A stretch of 52,095 nt of DNA. Source: Oceanospirillaceae bacterium (lineage in GTDB: Bacteria > Pseudomonadota > Gammaproteobacteria > Pseudomonadales > Balneatricaceae). Under the pieces are notes generated by a model. It saw nothing but the letters and a program-made list of their open reading frames with translations, was not told where the DNA came from and searched no databases. Where the stretch lies: assembly GCA_018647765.1 (NCBI GenBank), contig JABGSN010000007.1, forward strand, positions 1 through 52,095. The letters are read 5' to 3'. A program made the translations under genes and the position numbers. Shown here one piece after another: positions 35,129 through 42,995 of the stretch; the first letter of the stretch is position 1, and each line of letters starts with the position of its first letter.

Positions 35129-35998
35129 CTAGGCCGAGCCGGTGAAGCCGGTGATATTGCGTAACTGATGGATCACGTCTAAGCCTTCACTCACGGGCAA
35201 ACCATCTTCGGTTAACTGGTTCTCACGAGTGACGCCGTCAACACTGCCTAAGTCGGACAAATACTGCAATATCGCTAAAGGATCGATTTTAGCTAATAAA
35301 TCCTGGCCCCGCCAGAGCCCCAAAAATGCAATGAGGCCATAGGCTCCCCAGTTAGATACATCGGCGACAATGAGTTCGTCGGCCGAGGTCATGGCGGGCA
35401 CAATATTAAGTGATTTTAAAGCATGGTTGACCTTGCCCATGCCGATTTCGTTGCCGCCGTCGCCCACTGCAATAGTCGGGCATTGAGACCAATCCATAAA
35501 ACCGTCAAAACAGGCGGTGCGTGCGCTGATGCTTTCGCCACGCATATTATAATAACCGCCATCGGCGGCCTGTCCGGGACGTTCAATAGAGACAATCGCT
35601 TGGGGTTTAAGTTGGGTTAATGCGGCCAAGGTGTCGGCCTTATTGTTGTGGTTGTCACCGACACTGATTTCATAGGTGCGGTAACGGGCCGAGAGGGCGC
35701 CTACTAAGGGTTGACCACAGACGATGATGGGGTTGGCTCCTAGGGTTTCTAGGGCCTCATAAAGCGCAATGCTACCTACCGGACCATCGGTTTCGAAGGT
35801 GCCCACAACGGGAAAACCAGTGCCAATGAGTATGGTGGCTGAGGGGTTAGTGTTGTCGCTGAGGCAGGTCCGTAGGATTTGTGCAGCACGCAAACAGTAA
35901 CCCGCCTCTAAGGCAGGCTGAACTTGGGCCATGCCACGGGGATTACGAGCCACTAAGGCGTCTTCTATTTGTTGGCTCAGGTGTTGGTCGTTAAGCAT
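35129..35998 (-). CDS. DUF4392 protein, D-glutamate cyclase C-terminal-domain homologue
   Basis: A 289-residue protein that I assign to DUF4392, the family that forms the C-terminal catalytic part of mammalian DGLUCY, the enzyme converting D-glutamate to 5-oxo-D-proline. Glycine-rich segments at GTGFPVVGTFETDGPVG (59-75), ERPGQAADGGYYNMRG (139-154) and AVGDGGNEIGMGKV (177-190) are its most marked features. No signal peptide, so cytoplasmic. It lies 2 bp after pxpC, with the DUF1445 partner at the other end of the same operon. Bacterial activity is inferred from the animal enzyme. Confidence 0.83.
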   Translation of the reverse strand: MLNDQHLSQQIEDALVARNPRGMAQVQPALEAGYCLRAAQILRTCLSDNTNPSATILIGTGFPVVGTFETDGPVGSIALYEALETLGANPIIVCGQPLVGALSARYRTYEISVGDNHNNKADTLAALTQLKPQAIVSIERPGQAADGGYYNMRGESISARTACFDGFMDWSQCPTIAVGDGGNEIGMGKVNHALKSLNIVPAMTSADELIVADVSNWGAYGLIAFLGLWRGQDLLAKIDPLAILQYLSDLGSVDGVTRENQLTEDGLPVSEGLDVIHQLRNITGFTGSA

Positions 35999-36000
35999 AA

Positions 36001-36939
36001 CTAATCCTTGGTGTGAAGCAGGGGGGTGGCATCAAACTTGAGTTGCGCCAAGGTGTTGATGGTATGGGCTTGGTACAAGTCGATAATTTCAAAGGTGATG
36101 GTGTTGCCCGGTCTTAGTTGAGCTAGGCGCGCTGTGTCGCGGGCGATTACAGAACCCAATTTAGGGTAGCCACCAATGGTTTGTCGATCATTGAGCAAAA
36201 CAATGGGTTGACCGTCGGCTGGCACTTGAACCGCACCTAAGGCAATGCCTTCCGACAACATCTGTTGGCTGGGGCAGGCGATCGACGGCCCTTGCAAACG
36301 CATGCCCATGCGGTCACTGCGGTCGGTCACTTGATATTGACTGTGCTGTAAACGGGCCTTAGTGGCGGCGTCAAACAGGTTGTGTTGATAGCCCAGCACT
36401 AAACGTAAATGGGCAGATTCTGCGTATATGGGTTGGTGCTGAGGGGCTAAGCTTAGCTGATCATGCTGGAGTACAGTGGCGCAGGGGAGTTGGTCGTTGG
36501 CTGCCAATTTGAGGCCATTTAACCCACCTATTTTTTCGCGCATAACGGTGGCGCAACTGCCAAAGCTTGGGTCAATGTTAAAACCACCGGCCACGGCTAG
36601 GTAGGTGCGGCAGCCTTGGCTAGAATACCCCAGCTTAACTTGATCACCAGCGACCACCTTGTGGCCGCACCAAAGTGGTTTGTTAACCCCGTTGATGCTG
36701 ACGTCCAATTCCGCGCCAGTAATACAAATGTAACTGTCGGTTTGCGCTTGTAGTTGTAAACCACCAAAACTGACTTCAATGGCACAGGCGTTGGCGGCAT
36801 TGCCCAGAATGCGGTTGGCCCAAGCAAAGGCTTCGCTGTCTAGTGGCCCGCTGCTGGTTAACCCAATTTCGTGTTGGCCAAAGCGGCCTAGATCTTGAAG
36901 TAAGCTCAAGAGACCGGGTTGAAGGACTTTAAAACTCAT
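36001..36939 (-). CDS. pxpC: 5-oxoprolinase subunit PxpC
   Basis: With PxpA and PxpB forms the ATP-dependent enzyme that opens 5-oxoproline to glutamate. The 312-residue KipA-family (biotin-dependent carboxylase-like) protein shows LLSLLQDLGRFGQHEIGLTSSGPLD, DRMGMRLQGP, and PIVLLNDRQTIGGYPKLGSV, all typical. Its start lies inside the 3' end of pxpB (11-base overlap), and the DUF4392 gene follows after 2 bp. Length is normal. Confidence 0.94.
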   Translation of the reverse strand: MSFKVLQPGLLSLLQDLGRFGQHEIGLTSSGPLDSEAFAWANRILGNAANACAIEVSFGGLQLQAQTDSYICITGAELDVSINGVNKPLWCGHKVVAGDQVKLGYSSQGCRTYLAVAGGFNIDPSFGSCATVMREKIGGLNGLKLAANDQLPCATVLQHDQLSLAPQHQPIYAESAHLRLVLGYQHNLFDAATKARLQHSQYQVTDRSDRMGMRLQGPSIACPSQQMLSEGIALGAVQVPADGQPIVLLNDRQTIGGYPKLGSVIARDTARLAQLRPGNTITFEIIDLYQAHTINTLAQLKFDATPLLHTKD

Positions 36940-37639
36940 GTAATTGGCCCCCTAAAGTCACGTACTGGGCTTGATCTATAGGGTAAAACTGAACGCGGTC
37001 ACCGACATTGACTGGCATGTGCGGCACCTGTTGTGGGTTAAACATGGGGGTAGGGCAGAGGCCAATAAGGTTCCAACCGCCCGGTGACGGGGCTGGATAC
37101 ACGGCGGTCTGGCGGTCGGCAATAGCCACCGCACCGGTCGGGACTTTGAGTCGAGGGGTGGCTAACCTTGGCGCAGCCAGGCGTTCGTCGATCTCGCCTA
37201 AGTAGGCAAACCCGGGTGCAAAACCAATGGCGTAAACACGGTACTCGGTCGCACAATGCAAGTCGATGGTTTGCTCCACGCTCAGCTTCGCGTTGGTGGC
37301 TAGCAAACTCAGTTCAGGGCCATATTTGGTGCTATAAAATACCGGCAGCTTCACCAATTTACTGGCTTCTTGTTGGGTTGCTAAGGGCCTTGATAAGGCG
37401 CTACGTAACTGTTGCTTCACCCATAAGTGATCGCAGTTGGTGCTGTTAAAAATCACCAGCAGAGAGGCATAAGAAGGCACTAGGTCTAACAGGTGGTGGC
37501 CTAGCTGGTGTTTAATTTGGGCTGTGGTCGCGGCTATTTTAGCGCTAACCTCGGCACTAATGACGGTGCTATTGGGTTCGCCAAAATAAATGATGTAGCT
37601 GTTTTCACTGGCTATTTCAATGCTGTCTACGCGACTCAT
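36929..37639 (-). CDS. pxpB: 5-oxoprolinase subunit PxpB
   Basis: The KipI-family subunit of the PxpABC 5-oxoprolinase. YAIGFAPGFAYLGEID and the RLATPRLKVPTGAVAIADRQ / PAPSPGGWNLIG segments are the family signature. I choose the ATG at 37639; a GTG at 37645 in the same frame overlaps the pxpA stop by one base and may be used instead. About 236 residues. It overlaps pxpC by 11 bases, which supports coupled synthesis of a complex. Confidence 0.94.
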   Translation of the reverse strand: MSRVDSIEIASENSYIIYFGEPNSTVISAEVSAKIAATTAQIKHQLGHHLLDLVPSYASLLVIFNSTNCDHLWVKQQLRSALSRPLATQQEASKLVKLPVFYSTKYGPELSLLATNAKLSVEQTIDLHCATEYRVYAIGFAPGFAYLGEIDERLAAPRLATPRLKVPTGAVAIADRQTAVYPAPSPGGWNLIGLCPTPMFNPQQVPHMPVNVGDRVQFYPIDQAQYVTLGGQLHEF

Positions 37640-37644
37640 GTGCA

Positions 37645-38400
37645 CTAACCCGCAGTGTTGTTTTGTTGAATTAACTGGCGTATATCGGCAATGGCTGCAA
37701 TGCCAGCATCATTGTCACCGTGCACGCAAAGGCTGTCGACTTTAAGGTCTAATGATGCCCCACCTACGCTAGTAATAATGCCCGTGCCTAACAACTGAGA
37801 AACTTGTGCCATCATTGCGTCATGGCCGAGTACGGCACCACTTTTACTCCGCGCCATTAAACGGCCGTCGTCTTCGTAGCGGCGGTCTGCAAAGGCCTCA
37901 AAGTACAATTCTAAAGATAATGCGTGTGCTTCGTGTTCATGGGTTGCCGCCAAGGTAGTGGCTTGTAACATGAGTTTAAGGCTGCTGCCATAGCTTTGGT
38001 TATACTGGCTAAGCGCCTGCATAATTGCTTGGCGCACCTCTAGCTTGGTCATCATGTCGTTGTATAGAGCACCATGGGGTTTTACGTAGGCCAGTTGTAA
38101 ACCTTGGCAGGTGGCCATACCATCCATAGCGGCGATTTGGTAGTGCATAAACGCGATGATTTCGGCACTGGAACAATTCATGGAGCGGCGACCAAAACCG
38201 ACTAAGTCGGGATAGGCCGGATGGGCACCAATCATCACTCTGTGTTGTTTGGCTAAGCTCAAGGTGTTTTGCATTACGAGTGGGTCACCGGCGTGAAAGC
38301 CGCAAGCAATATTGGCTTGATCAATATTGGCCATGGCTTTGGTATCTTGGCCCATGGTCCAGGAACCGTAGCTTTCGCCTAAATCGCAGTTGAGTAGCAT
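37645..38400 (-). CDS. pxpA: 5-oxoprolinase subunit PxpA (LamB/YcsF family)
   Basis: The third subunit of the 5-oxoprolinase. The family start LLNCDLGESYGSW is followed by NIACGFHAGDP and IGAHPAYPDLVGFGRR, which include the metal-binding histidines. The ATG at 38400 has GAGG 8 bases upstream and gives 251 residues. A longer frame to 38484 would overlap the DUF1445 gene and lacks conservation. It lies 14 bp after the DUF1445 gene. Known substrate: 5-oxo-L-proline; action on the D form has not been shown as far as I know. Confidence 0.94.
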   Translation of the reverse strand: MLLNCDLGESYGSWTMGQDTKAMANIDQANIACGFHAGDPLVMQNTLSLAKQHRVMIGAHPAYPDLVGFGRRSMNCSSAEIIAFMHYQIAAMDGMATCQGLQLAYVKPHGALYNDMMTKLEVRQAIMQALSQYNQSYGSSLKLMLQATTLAATHEHEAHALSLELYFEAFADRRYEDDGRLMARSKSGAVLGHDAMMAQVSQLLGTGIITSVGGASLDLKVDSLCVHGDNDAGIAAIADIRQLIQQNNTAG

Positions 38401-38414
38401 GGCATTAACCTCGT

Positions 38415-39197
38415 TTATAAAATAGACAGCTTGCTGTTGTTTAGATCGGTGACCAACATACAGCCCGGCGCATGGGTAATGCAAAACTCTGGTTTAGCTT
38501 GCTCTACGGCGACTTGAGGTGTGACACCACAAGCCCAAAATACAGGTACCTCGCCGTCATTAATGGTGACAGCATCGCCAAAGTCAGGTGTATTAATGTC
38601 ATTGATGCCAATGGCACCTGGGTCGCCAAAGTGGATGGGTGCGCCGTGCACAGAAGGGAAACGGCTGCAAATTTGTACCGCCCTAATGGCATCGGCCGGT
38701 TTGTAGGGACGCATGCTCACCACCATGTTGCCAGCAAATGGGCCGGCGGGTTGACAGGCTATGTTGGTGCGATACATAGGCACGTTTACGCCTTGGCTTA
38801 AATTACGTACATCTAAACCATCGGCCAATAGCGCTTCTTCAAAGGAAAATGAGCAGCCTAAGACAAAGGCGACCAGGTCGTCGCGCCAGTACTGCTCAAT
38901 GCTATTGACTTGAGCGACGTTTTGGCCATTTTCAAACAGCTTGTATTGAGGAATATCTGTGCGTAAATCGATATCTTGGCCTAAACTTTTAAGGCGGAAA
39001 TCACCCGGCGACTCCGACATACCAATAATGGGGCAGGGTTTAGGGTTGAGGTGGCAAAATTTTAGAAAATCGTTGGCGTAGTCTTGCGGTAAAATGCATA
39101 GGTTGCCTTGTACAAAACCCGAACATAAGCCCGATGTGTTGGTGGTCATGTTGCCGCTGCGAATTTTTTGGCGCAACTTATAGGGTGTAATGGTCAT
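38415..39197 (-). CDS. DUF1445 (YcsI-like) protein, D-glutamate cyclase N-terminal-domain homologue
   Basis: A 260-residue protein of the DUF1445 'putative hydro-lyase' family. It shows [12 protein letters not shown] (51-62), [11 protein letters not shown] (75-85), [10 protein letters not shown] (114-123), [11 protein letters not shown] (220-230) and [12 protein letters not shown] (240-251). This family forms the N-terminal half of mammalian DGLUCY, and its Bacillus member YcsI is encoded beside the pxpABC homologues (ycsF, kipI, kipA). Its own reaction in bacteria is unproven. It is the first gene of the operon, with a hairpin 37 bp upstream. Confidence 0.9.
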   Translation of the reverse strand: MTITPYKLRQKIRSGNMTTNTSGLCSGFVQGNLCILPQDYANDFLKFCHLNPKPCPIIGMSESPGDFRLKSLGQDIDLRTDIPQYKLFENGQNVAQVNSIEQYWRDDLVAFVLGCSFSFEEALLADGLDVRNLSQGVNVPMYRTNIACQPAGPFAGNMVVSMRPYKPADAIRAVQICSRFPSVHGAPIHFGDPGAIGINDINTPDFGDAVTINDGEVPVFWACGVTPQVAVEQAKPEFCITHAPGCMLVTDLNNSKLSIL

Positions 39198-39233
39198 TGT
39201 GGCTTCACTATGGGGTTAGATGAGGGCCATTTT

Positions 39234-39251
39234 GCAGTGCTAAGGCACTGC
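39234..39251 (-). other. Leader hairpin of the D-glutamate/5-oxoproline operon
   Basis: GCAGTGC (39234-39240) and GCACTGC (39245-39251) form a perfect 7-bp stem with a 4-base loop, upstream of the DUF1445 start codon. There is no T run after it on the operon strand, so it is more likely an mRNA leader structure than a terminator. Confidence 0.5.
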
Positions 39252-39276
39252 TGTCTAATGAAATCTATTGTGCCTA

Positions 39277-39305
39277 TTGATAAAAAAATCTGATCAGTTT
39301 ATAAA
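39277..39305 (+). promoter_or_regulatory. Promoter of mltB-rlpA
   Basis: TTGATA (39277-39282) and TATAAA (39300-39305) are 17 bp apart, a good sigma-70 promoter. A start near 39312 gives a leader of about 120 bases, which contains a small perfect stem GCTCTTA-AC-TAAGAGC (39393-39408). The -10 lies inside the palindrome at 39293-39314. Confidence 0.7.
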
Positions 39306-39314
39306 AAAACTGAT
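39293..39314. promoter_or_regulatory. Operator-like palindrome between the operon and mltB
   Basis: ATCAGTTT-N6-AAACTGAT, a perfect 8-bp inverted repeat, lies in the 236-bp gap between the divergent DUF1445 operon and mltB and covers the mltB -10 box. It is about 96 bp upstream of the operon's first codon. It could bind the operon's LysR protein, which would tie mltB expression to D-amino-acid status. This is inference; the site does not show the classical T-N11-A core at its arms. Confidence 0.45.
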
Positions 39315-39433
39315 TTAATTTTTCATAATTGATAGCTTTTAGCGTGGTAACATACGCCTAGTCGTACACAAGGAACTAATTTGTCTACGGCTGCTCTTAA
39401 CTAAGAGCGCCTGTTTAGGCTCAGGAGGAGGAC

Positions 39434-40414
39434 GTGAAAATAACAAGGAGTTGGTGGTTAGCACTGGTCTGCGGTTTAGTTGTGGTGGCGCCAGCGTGGG
39501 CCGGTTTTGACAACCGCATGGACGTATCAAAGTGGCTTTCCGAAAACAGTGACCTGGGTTTTGACAAATCTGAAGTGGCCGCTTTTTTAGCGCAAACTAA
39601 GGCTAAGCCTAGTATTATCCCAATCATTAGGAATGCGCCGGAAAGAAAGTGGGTTTGGAGTCAGTACGGCAAGCGCATGGTGAGCGACTCACGTATCAAA
39701 CGGGGCAAACAATTCGTTTTAGAAAATTCTTCACAGCTTGATCAGGTTACCCAATCAACAGGTGTAGATGGTGCCATTATTGCTGCCATTGCCGGCATTG
39801 AAAGTAACTACGGTGCTAATATGGGGCAGCATTTAACTCTGCGTGTGTTGGCAACACTTGGGTTTGATTCCGCGCGCCGTAGCGGTTTTTTTCAGCGTCA
39901 GTTGGCGGATTTTTTTAGGCTTTGCTATAGCCAAGGGTTAGACCCGACCAAAGTTAAGGGGTCATCGGCAGGTGCGGTGGGTATGGGGCAGTTTATCCCC
40001 ACCAGTTATCGCGATTTTGCTGTTGATGGTGATGGAGATCAGCGCGTCGATTTATTTCACAGTAAGGCCGATAACATTGCTAGCATCGCCAATTATTTGT
40101 CTCGTCATCGCTGGCAAGCGGGGGCACCTTGGTTACTGGCTGTTAATGCGGATGTTGTGAAGTCCCGGTGGGTGAACGCAAAGGCCAGCAATAAAGGCCA
40201 GACGCTTGGGGTATGGCAGCAGAGGGGGTTATTGAAGTCTCAGACCGCCACGCAGTGGCCACACCAGACGTTTAATTTGTATGCTTTTTCGACCGCAGGT
40301 GAAGACGAGTATTTGCTTGGTGGCGCTAACTTTTACGCCATAACTCGCTATAATCACTCGCTTTGGTATAGTCGAGCAGTGATGGACATTGCCCAAGCTA
40401 TTGTTGCACCTTAA
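39434..40414 (+). CDS. mltB: Lytic murein transglycosylase B
   Basis: Cleaves peptidoglycan glycan strands, leaving 1,6-anhydromuramic acid ends. The 326-residue protein has a signal peptide (to about A23, APAWAG) without a lipobox cysteine, so it is probably soluble in the periplasm, like SltB1-type forms. The catalytic glutamate E123 lies in AIAGIESNYG, followed by SSAGAVGMGQFIPTSYRDFAVDGDGD. It begins with GTG behind a strong AGGAGGAGG. rlpA follows 24 bp on. Confidence 0.94.
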   Translation: MKITRSWWLALVCGLVVVAPAWAGFDNRMDVSKWLSENSDLGFDKSEVAAFLAQTKAKPSIIPIIRNAPERKWVWSQYGKRMVSDSRIKRGKQFVLENSSQLDQVTQSTGVDGAIIAAIAGIESNYGANMGQHLTLRVLATLGFDSARRSGFFQRQLADFFRLCYSQGLDPTKVKGSSAGAVGMGQFIPTSYRDFAVDGDGDQRVDLFHSKADNIASIANYLSRHRWQAGAPWLLAVNADVVKSRWVNAKASNKGQTLGVWQQRGLLKSQTATQWPHQTFNLYAFSTAGEDEYLLGGANFYAITRYNHSLWYSRAVMDIAQAIVAP

Positions 40415-40438
40415 CCACTTATTCAAAAGGTTAGTTTC

Positions 40439-41401
40439 ATGCTCTATCAGTTTCGTTTAGTCATCACCGTGTTGGTGGTGTTGAGTTTGGCTGCTTGCTC
40501 AGGTACGAGTCGTCAGCCTGCTGGGGTATCTCATGCGGCGGTGGTGGCTGCGGCGAAAGCTAAAACCGAAAGTCGTTATGCCATTAAGCAAGATGTTGGC
40601 CCGCAGCAACATAAAGACATGAGTAAAACACCTGACGCGGTGCCTAAAGTCGAGCCGCGCAGCCGAGGTGGTAACAAGAACCGTTATGAGGTTTGGGGTA
40701 AACAATACTCAGTGATGGCGTCTAGCTTAGGTTTTACCCAACGCGGTTTGGCTTCATGGTACGGTCAAAAATTTCATGGGCACTTAACCTCCAATGGCGA
40801 AACTTATGACATGTATGCCATGAGTGCGGCCCACAAATCCTTGCCCTTGCCAACCTATGCCCGCATTACCAATTTAGCCAACAACAAAGTGGTTATCGTA
40901 CGTGTTAATGACCGCGGGCCGTTTCATGGCGACCGTGTCATTGACCTGTCTTATGCCGCGGCGAGTAAGTTGGATTACCGTAAAGCCGGCGTTGCGAAGG
41001 TCTTGGTCGAGGCGCTGGATCCTACGCAGTGGACGCCGGCAATGGAACGATCTATCCGCCAGCAGCGTAATAACAATAGCTACACGCCCGCTAAAACGGT
41101 GGCTGTAAAAACCGCCACCATAGTGGCGCCACAAGTTAAGGAAATTCGCCAACAACGTAACCGAGTGAGTGGCTATTATGTGCAGGTGGCCGCGGTTTCC
41201 AAAATTAGCGGTGGCTTATTGTTGCGCAATACCCTGACCCAGAAATTACGTCGCAGCAATGTGTTTGTCGAGCAAGCCAGCGATCGGGCTAATTTATACC
41301 GGGTGTTAGTTGGGCCCATTGCCAATGATGCGGGCGCACTTGCCTTGGTCCAACAAATTGCGCAGCTAGGCCATGGTCAGGGGGTAGTGATTAGGCCTTG
41401 A
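40439..41401 (+). CDS. rlpA: Septal ring lytic transglycosylase / lipoprotein RlpA
   Basis: An outer-membrane lipoprotein that in Pseudomonas cleaves glycan strands lacking peptide stems at the septum. The lipobox ends in LAAC (C20). A double-psi beta-barrel spans about residues 102-180 (RGLASWYGQKFHGHLTSNGE ... NDRGPFHGDRVIDLS), and a C-terminal SPOR domain (about 243-318, GYYVQVAAVSK) binds denuded septal glycan. 320 residues, complete. Confidence 0.95.
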   Translation: MLYQFRLVITVLVVLSLAACSGTSRQPAGVSHAAVVAAAKAKTESRYAIKQDVGPQQHKDMSKTPDAVPKVEPRSRGGNKNRYEVWGKQYSVMASSLGFTQRGLASWYGQKFHGHLTSNGETYDMYAMSAAHKSLPLPTYARITNLANNKVVIVRVNDRGPFHGDRVIDLSYAAASKLDYRKAGVAKVLVEALDPTQWTPAMERSIRQQRNNNSYTPAKTVAVKTATIVAPQVKEIRQQRNRVSGYYVQVAAVSKISGGLLLRNTLTQKLRRSNVFVEQASDRANLYRVLVGPIANDAGALALVQQIAQLGHGQGVVIRP

Positions 41402-41439
41402 TTGGGTTGTTTTTTGCAATAGTGAGATGGGCCTGTATG

Positions 41440-41448
41440 TGCTACAAT
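41440..41448 (+). promoter_or_regulatory. Extended -10 element upstream of dacA
   Basis: TGCTACAAT matches the extended -10 form (TGn plus TACAAT). It lies in the 129-bp rlpA-dacA gap; the -35 region is weak, as is common with extended -10 promoters. Confidence 0.5.
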
Positions 41449-41530
41449 TCTGGCCTTTAAAAATACTGTTAAATTTTTCAAATGCAGCACTTAATGTTGT
41501 TTTGAGCCAATGAACTAAGGTGGTTTGAGT

Positions 41531-42727
41531 ATGGCGAATATTGTGGTTTCGGCCAAGTTGTTAATGCTAAAGGTGCAGGCTGCTTCGGCTGCTACTTTTG
41601 CGAGTGTGGCTTTGTTGATGTTGATGGCTAACCCTGTGTATGCAGCGCAGGCACTCGTGCCTCAGCCGCCTCAGCTCGCTGCGAGTGCCTATATTCTGAT
41701 TGATGCCATCACAGGCAAGGTAATTGTGGAGCAAAATGCTGATCAAATATTGCCACCAGCCAGCCTGACCAAAATGATGACAGCGTATATGTTGTCTTAC
41801 GAAGTGGCTGCGGGCAATGTCAGTTTGACAGACCAAGTGCGCATTAGTGAAAAAGCATGGCGTACTAAAGGCTCTCGCATGTTCATTCAAGAGGGCAAGT
41901 TTGTATTGTTAGAAGACTTGATGCGCGGCATTGTCATTCAGTCTGGTAATGACGCCAGTGTGGCGGTGGCCGAGCACTTAGCGGGCAGCGAAGAAGCCTT
42001 TGCCGATTTAATGAACCAACACGCCGTGCGCTTGGGTATGACGCAAACTCATTTCCGTAATGCCACGGGTTTACCGGCCGAAGGTCACAGTACCACGGCA
42101 CGAGATCTGGCTATTTTGGCTCGTGCCATTATCCGGGACTACCCGGGTGAGTATAAAGTCTATGCGGAAAAAGAGTTCACTTATAACAAAATCCGCCAGC
42201 CAAACCGCAATAAACTTTTGTGGCGTGACAGCACCGTCGACGGCCTAAAGACCGGATACACCTCTGCTGCAGGCTATTGCCTTGTGGCATCTGCGAAGAA
42301 AGATGGTCAGCGTTTAATCTCTGTTTTATTGGGTGCTGCGGGCACCGAATCTCGCGCCCAAGAATCGCAAAAATTGCTTACCTATGGCATGCGCTTCTTT
42401 GAAACACATCAACTCTATGATACCCAAGAAGTGGTGGCTAAGGCCCGCGTATGGGGTGGTGCAGAAGATGATGTAGAGTTATTGATTGAAGACGACCTAG
42501 CGGTGACTATTCCACGTGGTCAGGCGAAATACATCAAGGCTGAAATGACCATTAATAAAGGCATAGAAGCCCCTGTAATGGCGGGTCAAAGCTTGGGCCG
42601 TTTGGAAATAAAGTTGGACGGTGAGTTGATTATTGAACGCCAGTTAGTTGCCAGTGTTGATGTCAACGAAGGTGGTTTTGTTAAGTCCATCAGCGACAGC
42701 GTTGCAAGAATGTTTAGCGATGAATAA
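41531..42727 (+). CDS. dacA: D-alanyl-D-alanine carboxypeptidase (PBP5/6 type)
   Basis: Removes the terminal D-alanine from peptidoglycan pentapeptides in the periplasm and so releases free D-alanine. A signal peptide precedes the transpeptidase-like domain with S78-x-x-K81 (ASLTK), SGN at 138-140 and KTG at 240-242 (DGLKTGYTSAAGYC). The C-terminal domain and final amphipathic helix (VKSISDSVARMF) anchor it to the membrane. I prefer ATG 41531, with AAGGTGG 7 bases ahead, over TTG 41525. The stop overlaps the ybeD start by 8 bases. Confidence 0.95.
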   Translation: MANIVVSAKLLMLKVQAASAATFASVALLMLMANPVYAAQALVPQPPQLAASAYILIDAITGKVIVEQNADQILPPASLTKMMTAYMLSYEVAAGNVSLTDQVRISEKAWRTKGSRMFIQEGKFVLLEDLMRGIVIQSGNDASVAVAEHLAGSEEAFADLMNQHAVRLGMTQTHFRNATGLPAEGHSTTARDLAILARAIIRDYPGEYKVYAEKEFTYNKIRQPNRNKLLWRDSTVDGLKTGYTSAAGYCLVASAKKDGQRLISVLLGAAGTESRAQESQKLLTYGMRFFETHQLYDTQEVVAKARVWGGAEDDVELLIEDDLAVTIPRGQAKYIKAEMTINKGIEAPVMAGQSLGRLEIKLDGELIIERQLVASVDVNEGGFVKSISDSVARMFSDE

Positions 42728-42995
42728 GACCACCGATGCGCCTAAAATTGAGTTCCCCTGTGCCAACTATAGTATGAAAATTGTGGGCCGCAAAACGCCA
42801 GGTTATCAGGCCTGGGTGATCCAGTGCGTGCAACAATTGGCGTCTGACTTGGACCTTAAGAAGGTGCAGGTAGTGGACAGTCGTAACGGCAACTTCCAGT
42901 CTATCCGTTTGGCTATTACGGCACAAAGCGAAGCCCATTTACAGCAAATTCACCAAGCCTTGTTAGCCGGTGGTAAGGTGCAGCTTGTTCTCTGA
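42720..42995 (+). CDS. ybeD: DUF493 family protein YbeD
   Basis: A 91-residue protein of the DUF493 family with a ferredoxin-like alpha-beta fold similar to ACT domains ([16 protein letters not shown] ... [35 protein letters not shown]). No activity is established; its steady link with dacA, lipB and lipA suggests a role in lipoylation or its control. The ATG at 42720 overlaps the dacA stop by 8 bases. Confidence 0.92.
   Translation: MNKTTDAPKIEFPCANYSMKIVGRKTPGYQAWVIQCVQQLASDLDLKKVQVVDSRNGNFQSIRLAITAQSEAHLQQIHQALLAGGKVQLVL

Noticed and set aside
32242-39197. The operon as part of a recent mobile island with integrase and attachment sites
   Set aside because: No integrase, transposase, tRNA end or direct flanking repeats are visible at either boundary.
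39252-39433. Riboswitch or small RNA in the mltB leader
   Set aside because: Only short independent stems are seen, with no known riboswitch core and no internal terminator.
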